Shown here piece by piece: positions 34,586 to 42,956 of a stretch of DNA of 64,000 nt (position 1 is its first letter; every line of letters begins with the position of its first letter). The notes under the pieces were generated by a model that worked only from the letters and a program-made list of their open reading frames with translations, was not told the DNA's origin and did not search any database. This DNA comes from Streptomyces flaveus. GTDB lineage: Bacteria > Actinomycetota > Actinomycetes > Streptomycetales > Streptomycetaceae. The position numbers were made by a program, and so were the translations under genes. The stretch lies in NCBI RefSeq assembly GCF_014647675.1, contig NZ_BMPQ01000036.1:22418-86417 (forward strand), read 5' to 3'.

Positions 34586-36100
34586 TCAGCCGTCGAGGGG
34601 CTCGTAGTCGAACCAGTCGAAGTGGACGGTGCCTGCCGCGGCGTACATGCCGATGACCCGGCCCGTGAAGCCGCCGGCGACCTCGGTCGACAGGTAGCGG
34701 CCGTCGAGGGTCGCGAGCTCGGTGAACGTGCCGTCGGGCTGCTCGACGCCGAGGGAGACGACGTCGGGTCCGGTGCACGGTCCGTGCGGAGACGGCGGTT
34801 CCGTGGTCGTGACGGCGAGGGCCACCGGCCCGGCGGGCACGGACTGTTCGGCCACGACCGTGCGCAGGGAGCCGACGCGCGCGACCACCCGCACCCGCGC
34901 GGCGGACACCTCGATCGCGTAGTGGTGCCGCTCGTCGAGCCGGACGGCGAGGCCACCGCTTCCCTTCGCGGCATCGACCAGAGTGCGCGCACGGCACGAC
35001 AGATGCTGCTGGCGTCGGCCGGTGAACACCACGTCGGGCTCGTCCAGGGAGCCGCTCCGCGCGCGGAGCGTCAGCCATCCGGGGCGCTCCTTGGTGGTGC
35101 AGTGTTCGGCGGGCCGGTCGCGCAGGGAGATCCAGGACGGTCGCAGTTCGGCGAGCTCGAAGTCGTCCCGGTGCTCCTCGACAGGGCCGGGGGAGAGCGG
35201 CCACGGGAGTGCGGGCAGGTCCAGGGCGACCTCGCCGACGACCGGCCAGTCGTCCACCCAGGTCACGGGTGCCAGGAACGTTTCGCGGCCGAGCACGTGC
35301 CAGCCCGGGGTGCCGCCGCCCGGTCGTACGCCGAGCAGCACCATCCACCAGGAGCCGTCGGGGCCTTGGACCAGGTCGGCGTGCCCGGTGTTCTGGACGG
35401 GGTGGTCGGTGCCGCGATGGGTGAGGATCGGGTTGGCCGGGCACGGCTCGAACGGGCCTTGGGGCGTACGGCCGCGGGCGATCGAGACACCGTGACCGCG
35501 CTCGGTGCCGCCCTCGGCGATGAGCAGGTACCAGTAGTCGCCGATCCGGTACAGGTGCGGCGCCTCCGGGGCCTTGGCGCCGGGTCCGCCGGACCAGAGC
35601 CTGTGCGGTGTGCCGTACGTCTGCCCGGTGGACGGGTCGATACGGACCTGCGAGACCCCGGCGACCGTGCACCAGCAGGTGCCGTCCTCGTCCCAGACCA
35701 GGTCGGGATCGATGCCGGGGACACCCGGCGCCCAGACGGGGTCCGACCAGGGTCCGGCGGGGTCGGTGGCCGTGACGATCAGGTTGCCGCCGCCCTCGCT
35801 GCAGTTGGTAACGATCAGCCAGAAGCGGTCGTCGTGGTGGCGCAGGGTGGGGGCGTAGATCCCGCCGGAGGACGACATGGAGGCGGGCAGACGCAGTTGG
35901 TCGGGCCGGTCCAGGACGTTGCCGATCTGCCTCCAGTGCACCAGGTCACGACTGTGGAAGAGGGGCACCCCGGGGAAGTACTCGAAGCTGGAGCAGGCCA
36001 GGTAGTAGTCGTCGCCGACGCGGCAGACGCTGGGGTCGGGGTGGAAGCCGGGGATCACGGGGTTGGTGAAGCGTCCGTCCGGCTGGCGCAGAGGGGGCAC
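34586..36100 (-). CDS. GH43 beta-xylosidase (cytoplasmic type) with C2 domain
   Basis: About 504 residues from a GTG at 36100. The GH43 domain begins at once: FTNPVIPGFHPDPSVCRVGDDYYLACSSFEYFPG is the signature of the GH43_11/12 beta-xylosidases, with the general-base Asp in HPDPS. GIYAPTLRHHDDRFWLI and KAPEAPHLYRIGDYWYLLIAEGG, with the acid Glu, follow. Residues about 315-504 are the GH43_C2 sandwich. No signal peptide is attached. The frame is open upstream to an ATG at 36382, but those 94 residues have no GH43 homology and may belong to a relic. The real start is the main doubt. It probably releases xylose or arabinose from imported oligosaccharides. Confidence 0.83.
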   Translation of the reverse strand: MPPLRQPDGRFTNPVIPGFHPDPSVCRVGDDYYLACSSFEYFPGVPLFHSRDLVHWRQIGNVLDRPDQLRLPASMSSSGGIYAPTLRHHDDRFWLIVTNCSEGGGNLIVTATDPAGPWSDPVWAPGVPGIDPDLVWDEDGTCWCTVAGVSQVRIDPSTGQTYGTPHRLWSGGPGAKAPEAPHLYRIGDYWYLLIAEGGTERGHGVSIARGRTPQGPFEPCPANPILTHRGTDHPVQNTGHADLVQGPDGSWWMVLLGVRPGGGTPGWHVLGRETFLAPVTWVDDWPVVGEVALDLPALPWPLSPGPVEEHRDDFELAELRPSWISLRDRPAEHCTTKERPGWLTLRARSGSLDEPDVVFTGRRQQHLSCRARTLVDAAKGSGGLAVRLDERHHYAIEVSAARVRVVARVGSLRTVVAEQSVPAGPVALAVTTTEPPSPHGPCTGPDVVSLGVEQPDGTFTELATLDGRYLSTEVAGGFTGRVIGMYAAAGTVHFDWFDYEPLDG

Positions 36101-36479
36101 CCGATAGGTCCTCTCGTCGATTCGTGATGCGGGCGTGGGGTGGTTCAGGGAGCGCCGTGGGCCGTGGGGGTGATGCGGAGCAGGACGGCGGATGGCGGAC
36201 GGCGCGGTGGGCAGGGTCAGGCTCAGCTCGGCCGTGTCGGGCATCCGGGCGGAAACGGCCCGGCTGACCGAGGGGTGGAGCAGGTCGACACGGGCGGCGG
36301 TGTCCCGCAGGTGGAGCAGTAGCTGCCAGTGGCGGCCGTCGAGTGCGTGTTGCTCGGCGAACTGCTTCGGACACAGGGCCACCGACCCGCAGACCGGAGG
36401 GCAGCGGGGGCGGTGGGGCTGCTCACGCGACCGAGGCTGTTGCGCTGACGAAGCTTCTGCGGTTCAACTCATGACTCAT
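36101..36479 (-). pseudogene. Relic with an orphan twin-arginine leader
   Basis: At 36479 an ATG begins MSHELNRRSFVSATASVA and then meets TGA at 36423. This is a clear twin-arginine signal start with no mature protein behind it. In another frame, 36382-36101 continues open into the GH43 and contains RHWQLLLHLRDTAARVDLLHP, then SVSRAVSARMPDTAELSLTLP, which reads like true protein but matches no family I know. The simplest view is that a secreted protein gene was deleted and shifted, leaving its leader and an internal or end piece before GH43. Confidence 0.5.
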
Positions 36480-36507
36480 GGCGGCGGCCTTCCCGCGGCA
36501 GCTGTCG

Positions 36508-36517
36508 AAGCGCTTCA
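36508..36517. promoter_or_regulatory. LacI-type operator, GH43 side
   Basis: GAAGCGCTTC, identical to the box before GH42 at 22796. It lies just upstream of the orphan twin-arginine leader, so the promoter for the GH43-GH5 unit may be here, about 400 bp before the GH43 GTG. Confidence 0.65.
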
Positions 36518-36625
36518 CCTGTAGAAGCAAGTTAACGGACAAGTTTCGTGTGAAACAAGGGCCTCAACCGCGAGATGCTTTCTTCTGCTGGTTCATTGGT
36601 GGTCCATCAGGGAGAATGGCACGTT

Positions 36626-36635
36626 GAAGCGCTTC
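36626..36635. promoter_or_regulatory. Second LacI-type operator, 118 bp from the first
   Basis: GAAGCGCTTC again, flanked by TT and GA. The two operators are 118 bp apart in an AT-richer, gene-free stretch (36480-36767), a spacing that would allow repression by DNA looping. Nothing else is recognised in that interval. Confidence 0.65.
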
Positions 36636-36767
36636 GATACTCATGCTTCAGAGCCAGCTCCGCACTCGGTTTCCGAGAGGTGTGCGCCGTGAGCTCGGCG
36701 TCCTTACTGACGCGCAGGCCGTCGCCGCTCTGCCGGGAACCCGGCGACGGCCCGCCGGGCTCGGATC

Positions 36768-39239
36768 TCATCGCGGCTCGGGCTCGGCGAGGGCCTGCGC
36801 GCACCAGATCGTCTTGCCGTCGGTGGTGTGCCGGGTGCCCCACCCCTGGGTGAGCTGGGCGACGAGCAGCAGGCCTCGGCCGCCCTCGTCGAAGGCGCGC
36901 GCCCGGCGTAGGTGCGGTGCGGTGTTGCTGGCGTCGGAGACCTCGCAGATCAGGGAGGCGTCGCGAATCAGCCGCAGCCTGATCGGGGGCTCGCCGTATC
37001 TGATGGCGTTGGTGACCAGCTCACTGACAACCAGTTCGGTGACGAATGACGCCTCCTCCAGGCCCCAGGCCTCCAGCTGGTCGAGGGTGAACTTCCTGGC
37101 GCGCGGCACCTGCGCGGGGTCGGGTACGACGTCCCAGTCGGCGACATGCCGGGGATCCAGCGCGTGAGTGCGAGCGAGCAGCAGGGCGGCGTCGTCGGTG
37201 CGGCGTTCGGGAAGCATGGCGTCCATCACCGTGTCGCAGAGGCCCTCCAGTGAGGTGGCCGAATGGTTCAGGACCCGCAGCAGGTCGGCGATCCCCTGGT
37301 CGACGTCGCGCTCGCGGCTCTCCACCAGTCCGTCGGTGTAGAGAGCGAGCAGACTGCCCTCGGGCAGCTCGAGTTCGGTGGCCTCGAAAGGCAGCCCACC
37401 GATACCGAGCGGTGGTCCCGGCTGTGCGGGTGCCGGGGTCCTGGTGCCGTCCGGGGAGATGAGCAGCGGCAGCGGATGACCTGCGCTCGCCAGTGTGAAG
37501 CGGCGGGAGACCGGGTCGTAGACGGTGTACAGGCAGGTGGCCCCGAACTCGCCGGTCGGCTGGAAGCGGCCGGCGGGCTGGAGGTCGCTGGCGAGGTGGA
37601 TGACCAGGTCGTCCAGGTGGGTCAGCAACTCGTCCGGCGGCAGGTCCACGTCGGCGAGTGTGCGGACCGCCATGCGCAACCGGCCCATGCTGGCCGAGGC
37701 GTACAGGCCGTGACCGACCACATCGCCGACGACCAGGGCGACCCGGGCACCGGAGAGCGGAATGACGTCGAACCAGTCACCACCCACTTCCGCGCCGGTC
37801 CCGGCGGGCAGGTAGCGGGATGCCACCTCGAGCGCCTCCTGGCTCGGCAACTGCTGCAGCAGCAGACTGCGTTGCAGGGTCAGCGCGGTCGTGCGCTCGC
37901 GCGAGTACCGGCGGGCGTTGTCGATGGCGACGGCTGCCTTGGCGGTCAGCTCCTCGGCGAGGATCAGGTCGTCGGCGGTGAAGGCCTCGGGCCGGTCGCT
38001 GCGGGAGAACTCGACGACGCCGAGCAGCGCGCCGCGGGCCCGGAGCGGCACGGTGATCCGGCCGGTCAGCCCATCCGCGGCGATGGACTCGTCGATCAAC
38101 GGGTTGCCCGGCGGCCAGTGGGCCGGGTCGGCGGCGAGCCCGGGCCCGAAGGCCCATTCGCCGCCGTGGCCGGGTTCGGCTGCGAGCTGAACCGTGGACC
38201 TGCCGGTGGCCATGCAGCGGGTGGCGACCGAACCGGGAGCGTGACTGACCGGCATCGGGCGCACGGGAGCCCGGTCGGTGTCACACTTCGCGCTGTGCTG
38301 GGCGGCGCGGCTGAGCGTGATGGCCTCGCCGGAGGCGGAGGCGGAGGCGGAGGAGGGGGAAAGGGGCGGTTCCTCTCCGTGCAGCACCTCGTCGAAGAGG
38401 TCGACGGTGACACGGTCGGCGAATCCCGGAACCGGGGTCGTGGCCAGTTCCTGGGCGGTGCCGAGCACGTCGAGCGTCCGGCCGATCCCGCTGCTGGCCT
38501 CGTTGAGGATGAGCAGGCGCTGCCGGGCCCAGTACTCGGCGCTCATGTCGAATCCCCAGTTGGCGACCGCGCGGACCCTGCCCTCGGCATCCCGGACGGG
38601 CCACATGCTGGTGGCCCAGGCGTTGGCGTAGTCGCTGCCGAGTGGGTGGAAGACGGTGATGAGACGCGCGGGCTCGCCCGTCCTGGCCACCTCGGCTAGC
38701 TGGTCGGTGTAGGGCTTGTCGTCCCTTTCGGGAAACAGCTCGCGGTCGAATTCCGGAAACAGCTCGCGGTACTTCTTACCGAGCACTTGCTCCTCGGAGT
38801 GCGCTATCACCCGGCCCGAGGAGGCGTTGATCCACAGAAACCGCAGCTCAGGGTCGTAGACGCCCAGAGCGAAGGGGCACTGTTCGAAGGCCAGGTCGGC
38901 GATCACCGGGCGGCGTTCCCAGAGGTGGACGGTCACCGCATGGCCCAGCGCCCGGCCGTCGGCGCCGAACAGCGGGTGAGCCGACACCAAAGCGTCCACC
39001 GTGGAACCGTCCCGGTGGCGCAGGGGGATGAGTTCCGTGTGGTCGGGGCCGCTGCCGTAGCTCTCGGGGAAGCCGGGTGGTGGGGGAGCGGCCAGCAGGT
39101 CGGTCACGGGGCGCCCGACGGCATCCTCCGCCGTCCAGCCCAGCAGCAGCCGCCCGCTCTCGCTCCAGCCGCTCACCACGCCGTCCGGGCCCACCACAAG
39201 CGCGGCAGTGCGGGCATCCTGCTTGCCGGCCATGTCCAC
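36768..39239 (-). CDS. PAS-PAS-GAF-SpoIIE phosphatase with C-terminal anti-sigma kinase domain
   Basis: An 823-residue cytoplasmic signalling protein. PAS-like domains cover about 5-110 and 115-235, a GAF domain about 245-470 (EFSRSDRPEAFTADDLILAEELTAKAAVAIDNARRY), a SpoIIE/PP2C domain about 490-685 (GAEVGGDWFDVIPL, VVGDVVGHG, YTDGLVESR, DDAALLL), and an RsbW-like HATPase about 700-815 (VSELVTNAIRYG, GRGLLLVAQL). Such proteins dephosphorylate anti-anti-sigma factors and can also phosphorylate or bind partners. This links a small-molecule or redox signal to a sigma factor. The GTG is eight bases after GGAGG. A Ser-Ala dipeptide run (about 295-303) comes from a hexanucleotide repeat near 38333. 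Confidence 0.9.
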   Translation of the reverse strand: MDMAGKQDARTAALVVGPDGVVSGWSESGRLLLGWTAEDAVGRPVTDLLAAPPPPGFPESYGSGPDHTELIPLRHRDGSTVDALVSAHPLFGADGRALGHAVTVHLWERRPVIADLAFEQCPFALGVYDPELRFLWINASSGRVIAHSEEQVLGKKYRELFPEFDRELFPERDDKPYTDQLAEVARTGEPARLITVFHPLGSDYANAWATSMWPVRDAEGRVRAVANWGFDMSAEYWARQRLLILNEASSGIGRTLDVLGTAQELATTPVPGFADRVTVDLFDEVLHGEEPPLSPSSASASASGEAITLSRAAQHSAKCDTDRAPVRPMPVSHAPGSVATRCMATGRSTVQLAAEPGHGGEWAFGPGLAADPAHWPPGNPLIDESIAADGLTGRITVPLRARGALLGVVEFSRSDRPEAFTADDLILAEELTAKAAVAIDNARRYSRERTTALTLQRSLLLQQLPSQEALEVASRYLPAGTGAEVGGDWFDVIPLSGARVALVVGDVVGHGLYASASMGRLRMAVRTLADVDLPPDELLTHLDDLVIHLASDLQPAGRFQPTGEFGATCLYTVYDPVSRRFTLASAGHPLPLLISPDGTRTPAPAQPGPPLGIGGLPFEATELELPEGSLLALYTDGLVESRERDVDQGIADLLRVLNHSATSLEGLCDTVMDAMLPERRTDDAALLLARTHALDPRHVADWDVVPDPAQVPRARKFTLDQLEAWGLEEASFVTELVVSELVTNAIRYGEPPIRLRLIRDASLICEVSDASNTAPHLRRARAFDEGGRGLLLVAQLTQGWGTRHTTDGKTIWCAQALAEPEPR

Positions 39240-39420
39240 GCGCTACGCCTCCGTCCGGGCAGCTGTGCCCGTCAGGGCTGGTTTCCAGCCGCAGCTTCCA
39301 GCCTAGGTCCGCTACTGCTCCACGGCGCCCCGGCCGGTGCGTTCCTGACCGCCGGGTGCAGGGCCGAGTGGGGCCGGCGCCTGCGCGCCCCGCGGTGTGC
39401 ACCTGTGCGAGCACTCCTGT

Positions 39421-39516
39421 CGCGCGGGCCAGCTGCCGCTGCTGGTCGGCCCTGCCCCAGTCGGTGAACTGCACGACCTTGGCGCCGTCTGCGGTGGAGG
39501 CGTTCTGGACCTCGAC
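39421..39516 (-). pseudogene. In-frame ricin-lectin relic after the fucosidase stop
   Basis: Directly after the TAG of the GH29 gene, and in the same frame, 32 codons read VEVQNASTADGAKVVQFTD and WGRADQQRQLARA. This is a repeat of a RicinB_lectin_2 domain (normally CLEVxxASTADGAKVVQYTDWGGxNQQWQL). Either the fucosidase once had a longer lectin domain cut short by a stop, or a neighbouring lectin gene was fused here. The rest of 39240-39420 shows nothing recognisable. Confidence 0.7.
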
Positions 39517-41748
39517 CTACAGCGCCGTGAAGGTCCACAGCAGGTTGGCGCTGCTGCCGTAGGTCCACTGCTTGGTCACGGAGCCCGAGTCGACGTTGCC
39601 GCCGCCGTCGAGGACCAGGCCGGTGGTGCGGTTGGCGATCGAGTAGCGGTCGCCGCCCCGGTGGGTGATGGTCCACTGCTGGTTGGGGCCGCCGTTCCAG
39701 GCGGCCTGCCGGGCGGCGGAGCCGTTGGAGGTGGCGCCCCAGCCGTCGGCGACCATGCCGTTGGTGCGGTTGACCAGCCTGTAGTAGCCGCCTGAGACCT
39801 GCTCCGCCTGCCACTGGAGATTGTTGCTGCCGTTCCAGGTCCATTGCTTGAGGTCGGAGCCGGAGGCGACGTCGCCGCCGCTGTCCAGGGCGAGGCCGTT
39901 GGTGGCGTTGGTGATCCGGAAGTACGTCGCCGGGTTGAACTGGACCCTCAGCGAGGCGATCTGGTCGTTGTTGCCGGTGACCCTGAGGTCGGGGTTGTCG
40001 GCGGTGAAGGTCCAGGAGGTGCCGGTGAAGTTGTCTCCTGAGTAGCCGATCACCTGGTAGCCGGGGGCCGGCCGGAGGGAGGAGAGGGTGCCCGGGCCCG
40101 GTCCGGCCGCGGTCAGGTCGGCCGCGGTGTGGTCGCCGACGGTGAGGACGGCGGCCTTGCCGGTGTAGTTGACGTCCGTGAAGGCGGTGGCGCCGGCCAG
40201 CGGCCGCAGGCCGGGGATCGTGCCGGAGAAGTTGAGCTTCAGGACGTAGGCGTTGGCGCTGTACGGCGCGGAGGACGGCAGGGTGATCGTGAGGCCGGAG
40301 GCGTTCTGGGCCGGCGTGGGCAGGTCGATGTAGGTGCCGGCGGTGGTACCGAGGAGCTTCACCGAGGTCAGCGACGAGAGGTTGATCCGGTCCGGGCTGA
40401 GGGTCTTGATCGTGAGCGAGCTGCCGGGCCAGCCCAGGACGGTGGCGTACAGGACGTTGTCGGCCTTGTTGCGGGTGAAGCGGATGTCCTGGGGCGTGCC
40501 GGCGTGCGGGGTGGTGAACGAGCCGCCGCCCATCTTCGTCGGGCCTTCGCCGTACGCGGTCCAGGCGCGGGTCGCGTACACCGACTCGCCGAAGCGCTTC
40601 AGGTGGTCGCCGATGGCGAGCAGGATGTCCTTCTGTGCCTGGGGGATGGTGCCGTCGGCCATCGGTGCGATGTTGAGCAGCATGTTGCCGTTCTTGCTGA
40701 CCCGGTCGAGGAACGAGTGCAGCATCTGCTGAGTGGTGTAGTAGCCGATGCCCTGGGTGTAGCACCAGCTGCTGCTGGAGATGCTGTCGTCGGTCAGCCA
40801 GTACGGGGTGGTGAGGTCGGCCGGGCCGCCGCGTTCGTAGTCGAAGACCTCGCCCTTGCCGTTCATGCCGTCCTTGTACGTGGCGACGACCTCGCGGCCC
40901 CAGCTGTTGGCCTGGTTGTAGTAGTACGCCAGGAAGTTCAGGCGCTGTTGCTCGTCGACGGCGTCCAGATTGAAGTCCTGCCACAGGATGTCGGGCCGGG
41001 CGCGGTCGATGACCTCCTTGAGCTTGTCGAACCAGAGCTGGTTCTCCGCGGCCGAACCCAGTTGCCCGTAGAGCTTCTTGAGGCTGCTGTCCGTCTGGGC
41101 GGGGGCGAATTCGTAGAAGCCGGTGAAGTTGTAGGCGTGGTGCATGGCCACCAGCAGCTTCAGGCCCTTGGCGCGGATGGCCGTGGAGAACAGCCGCAGC
41201 AGGTCGAGACCGGGGCCCTTGTCCACCGAGTTCCACTCGTTGACCTGGCTGTCCCACATGGAGAAGCCGTCATGGTGCTCGGCGACCGGGCCGGCGAACC
41301 TGGCGCCGGCGTCGACGAACAGCTGCGCCCACTCGTCGGGGTCGAACTTCCCGCCGGCCGACTTCAGCTTCGGGGCGAACTCCACGGTGTTGCCCGCCAG
41401 GTCCCGTGCTCCGTTGATGAAGTTGTGGTACGGCCACGCCGATGGCTGGCCGTAGGTCGCGATGTGGTGCTGGTTGGCGTTGTTCCCGCTCTCGTACATG
41501 TTGCGCGGGTACCACTCGTTGCCGAAGGCGGGGACGCTGAAGACGCCCCAGTGGAAGTAGATCCCGAACTTCGCGTCCTGGAACCACTCCGGAGCCGGCG
41601 GGTGCTGGTCGACCGAGTTCCAGTCGGGCGTGTACCTGCTGGGCGCCGCCTCGGCGACACCGGCACTGAACACACCTCCGGCAACGGCCGCCGTGGCCAC
41701 GCAGGTTGCGGAGGCCAGTAACTGGCGTCTGTTGATCGAGCTCGACAT
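39517..41748 (-). CDS. Secreted GH29 alpha-L-fucosidase with betagamma-crystallin-like and ricin-lectin modules
   Basis: A 743-residue protein. A twin-arginine-type signal (INRRQLLASATCVATAAVAGG) ends near residue 35. GH29 covers about 40-400: WFQDAKFGIYFHWGVFSVPAF, the His pair in AEHHDGFSMWDS, and the likely nucleophile Asp258 in DILWQDFN. A beta-sandwich follows to about 510. Residues about 518-604 look like a betagamma-crystallin domain (FTDVNYTGKAAVLTVGDH, then NNDQIASLRV). Residues about 608-743 are a RicinB_lectin_2 trefoil with QW and LQW repeats. It releases alpha-L-fucose from xyloglucan or glycoproteins. ATG at 41748 was chosen because the signal begins there. Confidence 0.9.
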   Translation of the reverse strand: MSSSINRRQLLASATCVATAAVAGGVFSAGVAEAAPSRYTPDWNSVDQHPPAPEWFQDAKFGIYFHWGVFSVPAFGNEWYPRNMYESGNNANQHHIATYGQPSAWPYHNFINGARDLAGNTVEFAPKLKSAGGKFDPDEWAQLFVDAGARFAGPVAEHHDGFSMWDSQVNEWNSVDKGPGLDLLRLFSTAIRAKGLKLLVAMHHAYNFTGFYEFAPAQTDSSLKKLYGQLGSAAENQLWFDKLKEVIDRARPDILWQDFNLDAVDEQQRLNFLAYYYNQANSWGREVVATYKDGMNGKGEVFDYERGGPADLTTPYWLTDDSISSSSWCYTQGIGYYTTQQMLHSFLDRVSKNGNMLLNIAPMADGTIPQAQKDILLAIGDHLKRFGESVYATRAWTAYGEGPTKMGGGSFTTPHAGTPQDIRFTRNKADNVLYATVLGWPGSSLTIKTLSPDRINLSSLTSVKLLGTTAGTYIDLPTPAQNASGLTITLPSSAPYSANAYVLKLNFSGTIPGLRPLAGATAFTDVNYTGKAAVLTVGDHTAADLTAAGPGPGTLSSLRPAPGYQVIGYSGDNFTGTSWTFTADNPDLRVTGNNDQIASLRVQFNPATYFRITNATNGLALDSGGDVASGSDLKQWTWNGSNNLQWQAEQVSGGYYRLVNRTNGMVADGWGATSNGSAARQAAWNGGPNQQWTITHRGGDRYSIANRTTGLVLDGGGNVDSGSVTKQWTYGSSANLLWTFTAL

Positions 41749-41891
41749 GGACACATCCCTGATGCGGAAGGGGACAGGGGGAATGCAGGGCCACGCATGA
41801 ACGTCGGTCATGTCGCCATGGGATGTCAACCAGCGTGCAGGGATGAAAAACGCTGTGTGGCTGAGCTATTCGCACTGCTTGCCGACTTTTC

Positions 41892-42224
41892 ATGTGTATT
41901 GCGCACGCTCAGACATGCCATGTCTGCGGGCGTTTCTTGGCCAGTTCCCACCCGACTCTGGTCGCCCGAGCCCGGGCGATCGCCGAGGTCTGCGCGGCGC
42001 ACGGGAGCACCCTGCCCGCCGCCGCGATCGCCTTCCCTCAGACCCACCCCAGTATCATCAACGTCACCCTCGGCACGCGGACCGCGGAACAGGTCGGACG
42101 AAACGTGGAACTCCATGATCAGCAAGTCCCGGACGGCCTCTGGGACGATCTCCGCACTCAGGGGCTGATCAGGTCGGACATGCCCACGGGGCACGATGGG
42201 GGGAGAGATGAGCGGTGTCTCTGA
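41892..42224 (+). pseudogene. C-terminal relic of an aldo/keto reductase (fucose/aldose dehydrogenase type)
   Basis: About 75 codons from near 41960 (RARAIAEVCAAHGSTLPAAAIAFPQ, THPSIINVTLGTRTAEQVGRN, GLWDDLRTQGLI) match the C-terminal end of aldo/keto reductases of the D-threo-aldose/L-fucose 1-dehydrogenase group. The catalytic Tyr/Lys/His/Asp part is missing, and the open frame before it has no homology. It runs into the GntR gene (ten-base overlap), so the lost gene was probably co-transcribed with that regulator. Fucose oxidation would fit the adjacent fucosidase. Confidence 0.82.
41910..41926. promoter_or_regulatory. Palindrome between fucosidase and GntR gene
   Basis: CAGACATG-C-CATGTCTG is a perfect dyad with eight-base arms. 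It lies about 160 bp upstream of the fucosidase start and about 290 bp before the GntR/FCD regulator. FCD-type GntR proteins bind palindromes of this size, so it is a candidate operator for that regulator. Confidence 0.55.
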
Positions 42225-42937
42225 CGGACAAGGCCATTGATGACATCCGTGAGCTGATCCGAAGCGGTGCTCTGCCTCCGGGCTCGAAGCTCCCGCCGGA
42301 GCCGGACCTGGCCGCGCAGCTGGGCCTGTCCCGCAACCTCGCCCGGGAAGCGGTCAAGGCGCTGGCCGTCGCACGGGTCCTGGAGGTCCGGCGGGGCGAC
42401 GGCACGTATGTGACCAGCCTCCAGCCGAGCCTGCTGCTGGAGGGACTCGGCGGTGCGGTGGAGCTGCTCCAGGGAGACTCGGTCGCCCTGCAGGACCTGA
42501 TGGAGGTACGGCGGCTCCTCGAACCGATCGCCACGGCCCTTGCCGCCACCCGAATCTCCGACGCCCAACTGGCCGAAGTGAAGCGGCACCTGGACGCCAT
42601 GCGCGAGGCCCGTGACGACGTCGAACAGCTCAACGCCCACGACGCCGCCTTCCACCGCGCCGTCATCTCGGCCACGGGCAACGACAGCCTCCTGGCCCTC
42701 CTGGAGGGCATCTCCGGCCGCACCCTGCGCGCCCGCATCTGGCGCGGTCTGGTCGACGACAAAGCCGCGGGCCGCACCCTGGCCGAGCACGAGGCGATCT
42801 TCAATGCCCTGTCCACCCGTGACGCCGCCCTCAGCCAGGCCGCCGCACTGCTCCACGTGAGCAACACCGAGCAGTGGCTGAGGGAACACCTGCGCTCCAG
42901 CGAACCCCTCCTCTTCGGGACGACAGCGCGGAAGTGA
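42215..42937 (+). CDS. GntR-family regulator, FadR/FCD subfamily
   Basis: A 240-residue protein. Residues 1-68 are the winged helix (IDDIRELIRSGALPPGSKLPPEPDLAAQLGLSRNLAREAVKALAVARVLEVRRGDGTYV). Residues about 85-225 are the FCD helical ligand-binding domain (DLMEVRRLLEPIATALAA, HDAAFHRAVISATGND, LAEHEAIFNAL), with Asp and His residues placed to bind metal and a carboxylate or sugar acid. The GTG start has GGGGGAGAG about eight bases upstream. Beside the fucosidase and an aldose-dehydrogenase relic, it probably senses a fucose-derived acid or lactone. Confidence 0.92.
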   Translation: MSLTDKAIDDIRELIRSGALPPGSKLPPEPDLAAQLGLSRNLAREAVKALAVARVLEVRRGDGTYVTSLQPSLLLEGLGGAVELLQGDSVALQDLMEVRRLLEPIATALAATRISDAQLAEVKRHLDAMREARDDVEQLNAHDAAFHRAVISATGNDSLLALLEGISGRTLRARIWRGLVDDKAAGRTLAEHEAIFNALSTRDAALSQAAALLHVSNTEQWLREHLRSSEPLLFGTTARK

Positions 42938-42956
42938 CGGGCGGGCGGCGGTCACG

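Noticed and set aside
36101..36382. Longer GH43 start at 36382
   Set aside because: The added residues have no GH43 similarity, and GH43 homology begins exactly after the GTG at 36100. Kept only as an alternative in the GH43 entry.
38330..38362. GGAGGC hexanucleotide repeat
   Set aside because: It encodes a Ser-Ala linker in the SpoIIE protein and is in frame. Repeat-number variation is possible but does not support a separate feature.
40587..40596. Another GAAGCGCTTC dyad
   Set aside because: It lies inside the fucosidase coding sequence (codons for KRFGES) far from any promoter, so it is most likely a coincidence.
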